From contig JBGAFI010000016.1 in assembly GCA_044227325.1 (NCBI GenBank), forward strand, positions 47,695-111,694: 64,000 nucleotides of DNA, written 5' to 3'. Below the pieces are notes generated by a model. It was not told the DNA's origin, searched no databases, and saw only the letters and a list, made by a program, of their open reading frames with translations. This DNA comes from PFJX01 sp044227325. GTDB lineage: Bacteria; Pseudomonadota; Gammaproteobacteria; Burkholderiales; Thiobacillaceae. The position numbers were made by a program, and so were the translations under genes. This document shows, in pieces, positions 50,132 to 58,212 of the stretch (the first letter of the stretch is position 1; the number at the start of each line of letters is the position of its first letter).

Positions 50132-50773
50132 ATGAGCGCTCCATTCCTGTTCAGCGCATACCCCCCTTTGCAAAAGGGGGGCAGGGGGGATTCGTCGTTG
50201 ACCAGTCTGGGCAATCCGGTCGGGAATCCCCCCCACCCCCCCTTTTCCAAAGGGGGGAGAGGGTGGTTTGTTTCGCTGTGTTGCGCATTGCTGGTCGCTT
50301 GCGGCGGGGAAACCGCCAAATCGCCAAGCAACGGCGAGCCGGCGCTTCCCTTTCAGGCGCAAACGCTGGCAGGCCGCCAAACCCTGTTTCCCCACGACTA
50401 CGCGGGCAAGGTGGTCGCCCTGCGCTTCTGGGCGGACTGGTGCCCTTACTGCCGCAAGGAAATGGCGGATCTGCTGCCGGTCTATCAACGCCTGCGCAGG
50501 CGCGGTCTGGAAATCCTCGCGGTCAACGTGGCCCAGGACCGGGACACCGTGCGCCGCTTCGCCGCATCCCTGGGCATCGCCTATCCGGTGCTGTTGGACC
50601 CCGACGGCGCCACCGCGCGCGCCTATGGTGTGCAGGCGCTGCCGGTCACCTGGCTGGTGGACCGCCGGGGCGTCGTGCGCGGCAAGATCGTCGGCGAGGC
50701 GTCGGCGGAGATTTTCGAGGCCAAGGTGCGCGCCTTGCTGGACGAGGGGGATGGGGCGGACCGTGGACGCTGA
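50132..50773 (+). CDS. TlpA/ResA-type thioredoxin-like lipoprotein
   Basis: A 213-residue protein from ATG 50132. The thioredoxin fold (residues about 70-210) has the redox motif WCPYC (Cys104/Cys107) in VVALRFWADWCPYCRKEMADLLP and the cis-Pro loop VQALPVTWLVDRRG. A lipobox LLVAC with Cys57 follows the hydrophobic WFVSLCCALLVAC. Residues 10-44 are coded by a family 1 repeat (PPLQKGGRGD and PPFSKGGRG), and there is no start codon after the repeat. The repeat therefore forms part of the signal peptide region. TlpA/ResA proteins reduce apo-metalloprotein cysteines for haem or copper insertion. Confidence 0.85.
   Translation: MSAPFLFSAYPPLQKGGRGDSSLTSLGNPVGNPPHPPFSKGGRGWFVSLCCALLVACGGETAKSPSNGEPALPFQAQTLAGRQTLFPHDYAGKVVALRFWADWCPYCRKEMADLLPVYQRLRRRGLEILAVNVAQDRDTVRRFAASLGIAYPVLLDPDGATARAYGVQALPVTWLVDRRGVVRGKIVGEASAEIFEAKVRALLDEGDGADRGR
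50161..50258. repeat. family 1 element inside the TlpA-like reading frame
   Basis: CCCCCCTTTGCAAAAGGGGG opens it, GGATTCGTCGTT follows, and CCCCCCTTTTCCAAAGGGGG closes it. It keeps the reading frame open without stop codon and encodes the N-terminal part of the lipoprotein. Confidence 0.88.
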
Positions 50774-51461
50774 TCTCACCCTCTCCCTGGCCTTTCTCGC
50801 CGGCCTGGCCGGCGCGGGGCATTGCTGGAGCATGTGCGGCGGCTTCGCGGGCGGCATGTTCCTGACGGGCGCGGGCGGGCCGGTGTGGTTTCCCCACCTG
50901 GCCTACCACGGCGGCCGGATACTGGCCTACACCCTGATCGGCGCCCTCGCCGCCGCCATGGGCCGGGCCGTCGTGCTGACCGGTGGCGTCGGCCGGGTCC
51001 AGGGCGGCCTCTACATCGTCGCCGGCTGCCTGGTGCTGCTGGCGGGTGCCCGGGTCGCGGGTTTCCCGGGTTTTTCCTTCCGCCGCCCGCGGGAGAGGCG
51101 CGGAGACAAGGGGGCTGTCTGCGCCGCGACGATTCACCCGATTTCCCCGCCGATGGCGCAAAAGCGTCGTTCCCTCTGGTCCTTCGCCGGCTTTCTCCAT
51201 GGCCTCATGCCCTGCGCCCTGGTCTTCTCCCTCGCCCTGAAAGCGGCCAGCGCGCCCTCCGTCGCCATCGGCGCCGCCTGGCTGTTCGCCTTCGGCCTGG
51301 GCACCGTGCCGGCCATGGCTTTGGCCGGCGGGCTGGCGCGCTGGCTGGGCCTCGCCTCGCTGCGCTGGCTGCGTATTGGCGCCGGACTGCTGGTCATGGC
51401 CCTGGGCTTGCAGGCGGTGTGGTCCGGGAGCCGGTTTTTCCACGTTATGCTGCATTTGTGA
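50751..51461 (+). CDS. sulfite exporter TauE/SafE-like (DsbD transmembrane type) protein
   Basis: A 236-residue membrane protein with six or seven segments. The signature GAGHCWSMCGGFAGG at the N-terminus is that of the CcoI-linked/UreH-type TauE/SafE or DsbD_2 group (Cys-x3-Cys inside the first helix). FLHGLMPCALVFSLALKAA is the second repeat with its Pro-Cys. A polar insertion (RRPRERRGDKGAVCAATIHP) splits the two halves. ATG 50751 overlaps the previous stop by 23 bases. Family members carry copper or reducing power across the membrane and often accompany cytochrome oxidase or NosZ maturation genes. Confidence 0.82.
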   Translation: MGRTVDADLTLSLAFLAGLAGAGHCWSMCGGFAGGMFLTGAGGPVWFPHLAYHGGRILAYTLIGALAAAMGRAVVLTGGVGRVQGGLYIVAGCLVLLAGARVAGFPGFSFRRPRERRGDKGAVCAATIHPISPPMAQKRRSLWSFAGFLHGLMPCALVFSLALKAASAPSVAIGAAWLFAFGLGTVPAMALAGGLARWLGLASLRWLRIGAGLLVMALGLQAVWSGSRFFHVMLHL

Positions 51462-51493
51462 GCAGCGTTGTCATTTCAACCAAGGAGAGCACC

Positions 51494-52105
51494 ATGAAAA
51501 GACGAGACATGTTCAAACTGCCCCTGGTCGCCGCCGCCGCGCTGGCGGCGCAGCCCGGCCACGCCGCGATGAAGAAGGGCGCCTGCGCGAGCGACGGCAC
51601 GCCCAACCAGTTCATCCCGAAGGCGCCCAAGGATCCGGCGCCCCTGGAGAACGAGCTGCAGAAGTATCCCAAGTGCCCCTACTGCGGCATGGACCGGACC
51701 CAGTTCCAGCATGCGCGCCATCTGGTCCACTACGGCGACGATCTGGTGGACGGCACCTGTTCGATCCATTGCCTGTCCATCTCCCTGGCCATCAACCTGG
51801 ACCGGGAACCCAAGGCCATCTATGCCGCGGACAACGCCAGCGCGGAGGCGGTCAAGCCGCTGGTGAACGTGGACCAGGCCACCTATCTCATCGGCGGCAA
51901 TGTGCCGGGCGTCATGACCCATCGCGGCAAGCTGTCCTTCGGCAGCAAGGAAGCGGCGCTGGCGGCCAAGGACAAGCACAACGGCGAGATCGGCGATTTC
52001 GCGGCGGCGCTGACCGCGAGCTACGCGGACCTGGCCAAGGACACCCTCATGATCCGCAGGAAGCGGGAGGAGCGGCGCCAGCACATGATGAAGAAGGAAA
52101 CTTGA
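51494..52105 (+). CDS. NosL-like copper protein, longer paralogue
   Basis: A 203-residue exported protein. MKRRDMFKLPLVAAAALAAQPGHA looks like a Tat-type or general signal (RRDMFK). The mature part has the NosL hallmark KCPYCGMDRTQF (Cys61, Cys64, Met66) and DGTCSIHCLSISLAI (Cys89, His92, Cys93), plus a basic tail (RRKREERRQHMMKKE). NosL lipoproteins deliver Cu(I) to nitrous oxide reductase. This longer form has extra Cys/His residues and no lipobox, so it may bind copper differently. AGGAGAG precedes the ATG. Its stop overlaps the next ATG (TGATG). Confidence 0.8.
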   Translation: MKRRDMFKLPLVAAAALAAQPGHAAMKKGACASDGTPNQFIPKAPKDPAPLENELQKYPKCPYCGMDRTQFQHARHLVHYGDDLVDGTCSIHCLSISLAINLDREPKAIYAADNASAEAVKPLVNVDQATYLIGGNVPGVMTHRGKLSFGSKEAALAAKDKHNGEIGDFAAALTASYADLAKDTLMIRRKREERRQHMMKKET

Positions 52106-52587
52106 TGCGTGTCCGTGCCGCCGTCCTGATGCTGGCGCTGGCCGCGCCGGCCTGGGCCGGCGGCGCGGTTTTCCCCGAGCCCGGGCGCCACGATCTGTGT
52201 CCAGTGTGCGGCATGGTGGTGTCCAAGTACCCGGCCTGGATCGCGTCGGTGCGCTACCAGGACGGCCATGCGCATTTCTTCGATGGCGCCAAGGATATGT
52301 TCAAGTTTCTGCTGGACATGCCCCGCTACGCGCCGGATCACCAGATCCATGCCGTCGCCTCGCTGGCGGTCACCGAGTATTACGGCCTCCAGCGTATCGA
52401 CGCGCGCCGGGCCTGGTTTGTGATCGGTTCCGATGTGCTTGGGCCCATGGGCCATGAACTGATTCCCCTCGCCAGCCGCGCCGACGCGGAGGAATTCCTG
52501 CGCGACCACAAGGGCCGCCGCATCCTGCGTTTCGACGAGGTGAAGCGGGGCCTGCCGGAAAAGCTGGACGCGGGCCGTTTCGATTGA
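52105..52587 (+). CDS. nosL: NosL family copper chaperone
   Basis: A 160-residue exported protein. A short signal (VRAAVLMLALAAPAWA) precedes DLCPVCGMVVSKYPAWIASV, where Cys32, Cys35 and Met37 match the NosL Cu(I) site. HAHFFDGAKDMFKFLLD and PLASRADAEEFLRDHKGRRILRFDEV continue the two-domain NosL fold. No lipobox Cys is present, unlike the founding NosL. It starts on the last base of the previous stop and is the last of eight tightly packed genes. No nosZ, nosR or nosD is seen in this window, so the client enzyme is uncertain. Confidence 0.88.
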   Translation: MRVRAAVLMLALAAPAWAGGAVFPEPGRHDLCPVCGMVVSKYPAWIASVRYQDGHAHFFDGAKDMFKFLLDMPRYAPDHQIHAVASLAVTEYYGLQRIDARRAWFVIGSDVLGPMGHELIPLASRADAEEFLRDHKGRRILRFDEVKRGLPEKLDAGRFD

Positions 52588-52597
52588 GCCGGGCCGG

Positions 52598-53842
52598 CTA
52601 GACGAGCAACCAGCCCAGCACCAGGCCGCCGGCCACCGCGGCCATACCGGGCAAGATCTGGCGCGCGAGTCCGGTGCCGCCGATGACCGTCGCCAGGCCG
52701 CTCTTGAAGCCGATGTTGGCGAGCAGGGCGACCAGCACGGTGGTGGCCACCTGGGCCGGTTGCAGGTTGCCCAGGCCGAACAGACGCACGCTGGAGAGGG
52801 TGATGGCATCCACGTCGGTGAGGCCGGAGACCAGGGCCACCGCGTACACGCCCTGGCTACCCACCAGATCGGACAGCCAGGCGGCGGCGAACAGCACGCC
52901 GGCGTAAAGCGCGCCGAAACCCAGGGCGGCGCGCAATTCCGTGGGGTTCTTCATTTCCAGCACAGGCGTGTCGGGCTTCGCGTCCAGCCGGTGCCAGAGC
53001 CAGTAGAGCATGCCCAGTCCGCCCAGGGCGCCGCAACCCAGCATGGTCAGCATGGGCCGCAACAAGCTGGGCGCCAGCACCGCCACCAGGACCGAGAGGC
53101 GGATCAGCACCACCCAGTTGGCGAGCAGGATGATCGCCGCCGCCATGCTGGTGATCTCGGGCGTGTCGCGGCTGTGCCGGGAGAACGCCAGGGTGGTGGC
53201 GGTGCTGGAGGCGATGCCGCCGAACAGGCCGGTGAGCAGGGTGCCCCGGCGCTGGCCGGCGACGCGCAACGCCGCGTAGCCGGCCAGGGACAGGCCGGCG
53301 ATGAGCACCACCATCCACCAGATCTGATAGGGATTGAGCGCGTGGTAGGGGCCGTAGTCCTTGTCCGGCAGGATGGGCAGGATGACGAAGCTCAACACAC
53401 AGAACTGCAGGATGGAGACCAGGTCCAGGCGCGTCAGGCTGCGCGAGACATCGCGCAGTTCCGGCTTGAAATAGAGCAGGGCGGTGGCGAGGATGGCCAA
53501 GGTGACGGCGAGCTGCTCCATGCCGTACCAGACCAGGGCGCCCAGCCCGTAGCAGACCACCACGGCGGCGATGGTGGTGGTGCCGGGATCCTCCGCGAGG
53601 TTGTCCTTGAAGTAGCTGGCCACCATCATGCCGCCCATGATCAGCAAGCCGGCGCCGAGCATCCAGGGCGCGCCGGTCTTTTCCGAGAGCAGGGCGCCCA
53701 GGGTGCCGGCCAGGGCCACCAGGGAGAAGGTGCGCAGGCCGGCCTTCGCGGCGGGGGAGCGCTCGCGTTCCAGGCCGATCAGGAGGCCGAGCGCGAGGCT
53801 GGTCAGAAAGGGGAAGAGGGCGGAGAGTTCGTCCGAATGCAT
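52598..53842 (-). CDS. MgtC/SapB and DUF4010 membrane protein
   Basis: A 414-residue polytopic protein. The N-terminal MgtC/SapB domain has FLTSLALGLLIGLERERSPAAKAGLRTFSLVALAGTLGALL (the ERER and GLRT motif). A DUF4010 half follows with GGIASSTATTLAFSRHSRD and GLTDVDAITLSSVRLFGLG. In known bacteria the family is linked to growth in low magnesium or to ion homeostasis, but the transported species is not known. ATG 53842 begins just before the first segment. The gene converges on nosL with an 11-base gap. Confidence 0.9.
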   Translation of the reverse strand: MHSDELSALFPFLTSLALGLLIGLERERSPAAKAGLRTFSLVALAGTLGALLSEKTGAPWMLGAGLLIMGGMMVASYFKDNLAEDPGTTTIAAVVVCYGLGALVWYGMEQLAVTLAILATALLYFKPELRDVSRSLTRLDLVSILQFCVLSFVILPILPDKDYGPYHALNPYQIWWMVVLIAGLSLAGYAALRVAGQRRGTLLTGLFGGIASSTATTLAFSRHSRDTPEITSMAAAIILLANWVVLIRLSVLVAVLAPSLLRPMLTMLGCGALGGLGMLYWLWHRLDAKPDTPVLEMKNPTELRAALGFGALYAGVLFAAAWLSDLVGSQGVYAVALVSGLTDVDAITLSSVRLFGLGNLQPAQVATTVLVALLANIGFKSGLATVIGGTGLARQILPGMAAVAGGLVLGWLLV

Positions 53843-53891
53843 GCCTTGATTATGGACTGGACCGCGCGGCGCGCTACGGCAAGCGCGCCGC

Positions 53892-54500
53892 TCAGGCAAC
53901 CGGCACGGTGTCCTTGAACGCGGGCCGCTGCATCATGCGGTCGAACAGTTCGGACAGGTTGGAATGGTCACGGCGCCAGTCGATCTCCGGGAAACGGAAC
54001 TCCAGGTAGCCCAGGGCGCAGCCCACGGCGATGTCCGCCAGGCAGAAGAACTCGCCGGTGCACCAGGTCTGCGCGCCCAGTTCCTCGCTCATGGCCTTGA
54101 GGCCGGCGTTGACCTTGCCCAGTTGGCGCCGGATCCAGTCCGGGTCCTGCTTGGCGATGGGGCGCTTCTTTTCCGCGAAGATCAGGGCGGCGGCGTCGCA
54201 GATGCCGTCGGCCAGGGCCTCCCAGCGTTTCACGGCGATGCGCGGGCGCGCGTCCTTGGGCAGCAGGTGGCCCACAGGGCTGACGTTTTCCAGGTATTCG
54301 ACGATGACGCGGGAATCGAACAGGGTCTTGCCGTCTTCCATGACCCAGACCGGCACCTTGCCCAGCGGGTTGAACTCGGGCACGCGGGTATCCTCGTTCC
54401 AGGGCGCATCCACGACGAATTCGTATTCGATGAATTTTTCCGCCGCGACGATGCGGACCTTGCGCACGAAGGGGCTCGTCAGGGAGCCGATCAGCTTCAT
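53892..54500 (-). CDS. glutathione S-transferase family protein
   Basis: A 202-residue protein of the bacterial GST (YibF-like) type. The N-terminal thioredoxin domain is MKLIGSLTSPFVRKVRIVAAEK, with Ser and Pro at the glutathione site, and VPVWVMEDGKTLFDSRVIVEYLE (cis-Pro and the Asp-Ser that bind the gamma-glutamyl group). The helical C-terminal domain ends DIAVGCALGYLEFRFPEIDWR. ATG 54500 gives the standard N-terminus; another in-frame ATG at 54539 would add 13 polar residues. It is downstream of gltX on the same strand. Confidence 0.88.
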   Translation of the reverse strand: MKLIGSLTSPFVRKVRIVAAEKFIEYEFVVDAPWNEDTRVPEFNPLGKVPVWVMEDGKTLFDSRVIVEYLENVSPVGHLLPKDARPRIAVKRWEALADGICDAAALIFAEKKRPIAKQDPDWIRRQLGKVNAGLKAMSEELGAQTWCTGEFFCLADIAVGCALGYLEFRFPEIDWRRDHSNLSELFDRMMQRPAFKDTVPVA

Positions 54501-54562
54501 CTTCTGCGTCGCGGCTTGTTTCTGTTTTTTTGTTGTCATGCTTGTTGCTACCGGTAGTTGAA

Positions 54563-55975
54563 CTATTCCACCACGGCGAGGACGTGAGGCCAGGCGGCGG
54601 CATAGCGGCGCAGCGTCTCCTCGCGTCCCAGCAGGACCAGGATCTGGTCGATGGAGGGGGTTTGGGCGGTACCGAACAGGATCAGGCGCAGCGGCATGCC
54701 GATCTGGCCCATCTTGAGGCCGAAGGCCTGGGCGGTGTCTTTCAGCAAGCGGCTCAGCGCGGGCGCCTCCCAGGTGACCTCGGCCAGATCGGCATGCAGC
54801 TTCTCGAAGGCGGGCAGATTGGCCTTCGGCAGCTTTTCCCGCAATTCGCCCACCTCGGCGAGGGCCTGGCGATAGTAGATGTGCAGGCCGTCGGCCAATT
54901 CCTCGACGGTGCTCACCCGCTCCTTGACCAGGCCGATCAGCCCGGGCAGTTCCGGTCTGCCGGCGGCGTTGATGCCCTGGGGCGAAAGAAAGGGCGCGAC
55001 CAGTTCGGCGAGCCGGGTGTCGTCGGCTTCCTTCAGGTATTGCTGGTTGAGCCAGGCGAGCTTGGAGGTGTCGAAGCGGGCGGCGGAATGGCTCACATGG
55101 CCCAGGTCGAACCATTCGACGAACTGGGACAGGCTGAACTTTTCCTCGTCGCCATGGCTCCAGCCCAGGCGCGCGAGATAGTTGAGCAGGGCTTCCGGCA
55201 GGAAGCCTTCCTCCCGGTATTGCAGCACCGATACCGCGCCGTGGCGCTTGGACAGGCGCTCGCCGTCCTGGCCCAGGATCATGGGCACGTGGGCGTAGGT
55301 GGGAACGGGCGCGCCCAGGGCCAGCAGGATGTTGATCTGGCGCGGCGTGTTGTTGACGTGGTCGTCGCCGCGGATGACGTGGGTGATGTTCATGTCCCAG
55401 TCATCCACCACCACGCCGAAGTTGTAGGTGGGCACGCCGTCGCCGCGCACGATGACCAGATCGTCCAGTTCCGCGTTGGCCACGGTGATGGCGCCCTTGA
55501 TCATGTCGTTGAAGGTGACTTCGCCCGCGGACGGTGTCTTGAAGCGGATGACGGGCGTCACGCCGGCGGGCGGCTCGGGCAGCGTCTTGCCCGCTTCCGG
55601 GCGCCAACGCCCGTCATAGCGGGGCTTCTCGCCGCGCGCCTTCTGCGCCTCGCGCATGGCGTCCAGTTCGTCCTTGCTGGCGTAGCAGTAATAGGCCTTG
55701 CCTTCCTCCAGCAATTGGTCCACCACCGCCTTGTAGCGCTGCATGCGCTCCATCTGGTAGTAGGGGCCCTCGTCCCAGTCGATGCCGAGCCAGGCCATGC
55801 CGTCCAGGATGGCCTGCACGGAGGCCTGGGTGGAGCGTTCCTGGTCGGTATCCTCGATGCGCAGAACGAACTCGCCGCCCATCTTGCGGGCGTAGGCCCA
55901 GGAGAACAGCGCGGTGCGGGCGCCGCCGATGTGCAGATAGCCGGTGGGCGAGGGGGCGAAACGGGTGCGGACCAT
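54563..55975 (-). CDS. gltX: glutamyl-tRNA synthetase
   Basis: A 470-residue class I aminoacyl-tRNA synthetase. The HIGH-type motif is in RFAPSPTGYLHIGGARTALF, the KMSKS-type motif is in DGERLSKRHGAVSVLQ, and the C-terminal helical anticodon-binding domain has the usual length. It attaches glutamate to tRNA-Glu in the cytosol. ATG 55975 lies directly before the first motif. The gene is divergent from tRNA-Val, about 80 bases from that tRNA's promoter. Confidence 0.97.
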   Translation of the reverse strand: MVRTRFAPSPTGYLHIGGARTALFSWAYARKMGGEFVLRIEDTDQERSTQASVQAILDGMAWLGIDWDEGPYYQMERMQRYKAVVDQLLEEGKAYYCYASKDELDAMREAQKARGEKPRYDGRWRPEAGKTLPEPPAGVTPVIRFKTPSAGEVTFNDMIKGAITVANAELDDLVIVRGDGVPTYNFGVVVDDWDMNITHVIRGDDHVNNTPRQINILLALGAPVPTYAHVPMILGQDGERLSKRHGAVSVLQYREEGFLPEALLNYLARLGWSHGDEEKFSLSQFVEWFDLGHVSHSAARFDTSKLAWLNQQYLKEADDTRLAELVAPFLSPQGINAAGRPELPGLIGLVKERVSTVEELADGLHIYYRQALAEVGELREKLPKANLPAFEKLHADLAEVTWEAPALSRLLKDTAQAFGLKMGQIGMPLRLILFGTAQTPSIDQILVLLGREETLRRYAAAWPHVLAVVE

Positions 55976-56056
55976 GTCGTGATGCGGGTACGGAAAAACC
56001 GCGATTCTACTGGAAGGCGGGGCATCGCCATAAATCCGGTGCGACGCAAAAAGCCT

Positions 56057-56085
56057 TTGACCCGCGCGTGTGCCCTTATTAGAAT
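56057..56085 (+). promoter_or_regulatory. strong sigma-70 promoter of tRNA-Val
   Basis: TTGACC (56057-56062) and TAGAAT (56080-56085) are separated by exactly 17 bases and lie 43 bases before the tRNA. The G/C-rich segment right after the -10 element (GCGCCGCC) looks like a stringent discriminator. Confidence 0.8.
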
Positions 56086-56127
56086 GCGCCGCCTCGGGTC
56101 GGTCTGGTCTTTTCGGACCGACCGCGC

Positions 56128-56202
56128 GGGCAGTTAGCTCAGCGGTAGAGCACCGCCTTCACACGGCGGGGGTCACTGGTTCGAACCCAGTACTGCCCAC
56201 CA
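56128..56202 (+). tRNA. tRNA-Val (anticodon CAC)
   Basis: The acceptor stem is GGGCAGT pairing with ACTGCCC, the D arm GCTCAGCGGTAGAGC, the anticodon stem CCGCC/GGCGG around the loop TTCACAC, and the T arm CTGGTTCGAACCCAG. CCA is encoded. Anticodon CAC reads GUG, a valine codon. Confidence 0.96.
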
Positions 56203-56211
56203 AACATCTGG

Positions 56212-56238
56212 AAGCCGGCCTTGCGCCGGCTTTTGTTA
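56212..56238 (+). terminator. terminator after tRNA-Val
   Basis: AAGCCGGC, loop CTTGC, GCCGGCTT, then TTGTTATTT: an 8-base stem followed by a T-rich tail directly after the tRNA. Confidence 0.75.
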
Positions 56239-56290
56239 TTTCCGTTGCACTTTTGCCCGGGAGCCGGACATCGCCACGCGCTTCGAACTC

Positions 56291-56926
56291 TTGATCTTCG
56301 ACTGGGACGGAACCCTGATGGATTCCGCCGGGATCATCGCGTCCTGCATCCAGGCCGCCAGTCGGGACATGGGCTTGCCGGTGCCGTCCCGGGAAGAAGC
56401 CAGCCACATCATCGGGCTCGGCCTGCGCGAGGCCTTGGAGACCCTGTTTCCCGAGCTCCCGGAGGATGGCCATCAACCCTTGGCCGACCACTACCGCCGC
56501 CATTACCTGGGCCAGGACGCGGAAATCCCCCTGTTCGACGGCGCGCGGGAGCTGATCGTGGAGTTGCGCGATCGCGGCCACCTGTTGGCCGTGGCCACGG
56601 GCAAGGCGCGCCGGGGTCTGGACCGGGCCTTTTCCCATACCGGCCTGGAGCCTTATTTCCATGCCTCCCGCACCGCCGACGAGACCTTCTCCAAACCCCA
56701 TCCGGCCATGATCGAGGAATTGCTGGATGAGCTGATGATCGCGCCGGAGAAGGCGCTGATGATCGGCGACACCAGCCATGACCTGGAAATGGCGCGCAAC
56801 GCGGGCATCGCTTCCCTGGCCGCGGGCTACGGCGCCCATCCACCCGAGGGGCTGGCGGCGCTGGAACCCCTCGCGGTGTGCGGCAGCTTCGCGGAACTGG
56901 CGGCATGGCTGCGCGCGAACGCCTGA
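56291..56926 (+). CDS. HAD-superfamily hydrolase, phosphoglycolate phosphatase-like
   Basis: A cytosolic HAD phosphatase of about 211 residues. Motif I is FDWDGTLMDS (nucleophile Asp and acid/base Asp), motif II is AVATGKA (Thr), motif III is the Lys of FSKPHP, and motif IV is MIGDTSHDLEMA. The helical cap follows motif I. The nearest canonical start is TTG 56291, but this removes the usual RFELL strand. In the same frame an ATC at 56270 follows GGGAG by 6 bases and would give IATRFELLIFDWDGT, a better N-terminus. No ATG or GTG is available. It overlaps the Rieske gene by 22 bases. Confidence 0.88.
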   Translation: MIFDWDGTLMDSAGIIASCIQAASRDMGLPVPSREEASHIIGLGLREALETLFPELPEDGHQPLADHYRRHYLGQDAEIPLFDGARELIVELRDRGHLLAVATGKARRGLDRAFSHTGLEPYFHASRTADETFSKPHPAMIEELLDELMIAPEKALMIGDTSHDLEMARNAGIASLAAGYGAHPPEGLAALEPLAVCGSFAELAAWLRANA

Positions 56927-57252
56927 TCTGTCCGGCGGACGAACTGGAGGAGGGCGGCCTGGGTGTGCGCTTCGAGGTCCGGCGCGGAGAGCAGACGATT
57001 CCCGCCTTCGCGATCCGCTGGCGCGGCCAGGTGCATGCTTTCCTGAACCGCTGCGGCCATGTGCCCATCGAGCTCGATTGGCAGGAGGGGGAATTCTTCG
57101 ATTACTCGCGGCTATACTTGATCTGCTCCACCCACGGCGCCCTTTACGATCCGGCGACCGGCGCCTGTCGAGGCGGGCGCTGCGAAGGCCGGGGCTTGAC
57201 CGCGGTGCCGGTCGTGGAGCGGGACGGCGCCATCTATTGCGAGGAATCTTGA
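56905..57252 (+). CDS. Rieske 2Fe-2S ferredoxin-like protein
   Basis: A 115-residue protein with a single Rieske domain. Cys50 and His52 are in NRCGHVPIELD, and Cys74 and His77 are in YLICSTHGALYDPATGACRGG, the four ligands of the 2Fe-2S cluster. It has no membrane segment and is of the ferredoxin type, passing single electrons to unknown partners. ATG 56905 lies inside the end of the HAD gene, and the stop is directly followed by the sppA ATG, so the three are one transcription unit. Confidence 0.92.
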   Translation: MAARERLICPADELEEGGLGVRFEVRRGEQTIPAFAIRWRGQVHAFLNRCGHVPIELDWQEGEFFDYSRLYLICSTHGALYDPATGACRGGRCEGRGLTAVPVVERDGAIYCEES

Positions 57253-58191
57253 ATGTCCGATAACGAAAACCAGGAACGCGGCGCGCTCGAGCGCCTGCTG
57301 CTGGCCCATCTGACCGAGCAGCGCCGATCCCGCCGCTGGAGCATTTTTTTCCGCTCGCTGGGCTTTCTCTGGCTATTCCTGATCCTGATCTTCGTGATGA
57401 ATTACGAAGGCGAGGATTTCACATCCAGCGGACCCCACACCGCGCTGGTGGAACTCAACGGCGAGATCGGCGGAAGCGATGGCGTGACCGCCGACGCCTT
57501 GATTAGCGCCTTGCGTGGCGCTTTCGAGGACAAGCACACGCAAGGCGTGGTCATGCGCATCAACAGCCCGGGCGGCAGTCCGGTGCAGGCGGGGCAGGTC
57601 AACGACGAAATCCGCCGGCTGCGCGCCAAGTATCCGAAGATTCCCTTCTACGTGGTGGTGGACGACATCTGCGCCTCCGGCGGCTACTACATCGCCGCCG
57701 CCGCCGACCGCATCTTCGTCGACAAGGCTTCCCTGGTGGGCTCCATCGGCGTTCTCATGGACGGTTTCGGCTTCACCGAGGGGATGAAAAAACTGGGGAT
57801 CGAGCGGCGCCTGCTCACCGCGGGCGAAAACAAGGGCTTCCTCGACCCCTTCTCGCCCGTCGTGCCGCGCCAGGAAGCCCACGCCCACGCCATGCTCAAC
57901 GAGATCCATGATCAGTTCATCCAGGTGGTGCGCCAGGGACGCGGCAAGCGGCTGAAGGAGACGCCGGACATGTTCAGCGGCCTGATCTGGAGCGGCGCGC
58001 GCAGCATCGAGCTGGGCCTGGCCGACGCCCTGGGCAGCCTGGATTACGTGGCCCGGGACGTGATCAAAGCGGAGGACATCGTCGATTACACGCCCGAGGA
58101 AGGCTTGGCGGAGCGCTTGGCGCGCCGCATCGGCACGTCCATGGGCAACGCGATGGGGCCGTGGGCCAAGGAAAACCTGCATTTGCGTTGA
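57253..58191 (+). CDS. sppA: signal peptide peptidase SppA, S49 family
   Basis: A 312-residue single-domain (36K-type) peptidase that degrades released signal peptides. One membrane anchor (WSIFFRSLGFLWLFLILIFVMN) is followed by the catalytic domain. The nucleophile Ser142 is in CASGGYYIAAAADRIF and the general base Lys194 is in TAGENKGFLDPF; VVMRINSPGGSPVQAG is the usual first conserved block. It is much shorter than the double-domain E. coli SppA but normal for betaproteobacteria. It is the third gene of HAD, Rieske, sppA. Confidence 0.93.
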   Translation: MSDNENQERGALERLLLAHLTEQRRSRRWSIFFRSLGFLWLFLILIFVMNYEGEDFTSSGPHTALVELNGEIGGSDGVTADALISALRGAFEDKHTQGVVMRINSPGGSPVQAGQVNDEIRRLRAKYPKIPFYVVVDDICASGGYYIAAAADRIFVDKASLVGSIGVLMDGFGFTEGMKKLGIERRLLTAGENKGFLDPFSPVVPRQEAHAHAMLNEIHDQFIQVVRQGRGKRLKETPDMFSGLIWSGARSIELGLADALGSLDYVARDVIKAEDIVDYTPEEGLAERLARRIGTSMGNAMGPWAKENLHLR

Positions 58192-58212
58192 GCCGGCTTT
58201 GCGAATCCGTGC

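Noticed and set aside
47068..50331. A 1087-codon open frame on the - strand
   Set aside because: It is antisense to the permease, ATPase and membrane protein genes; low-complexity Gln/Arg/Gly composition and no domain.
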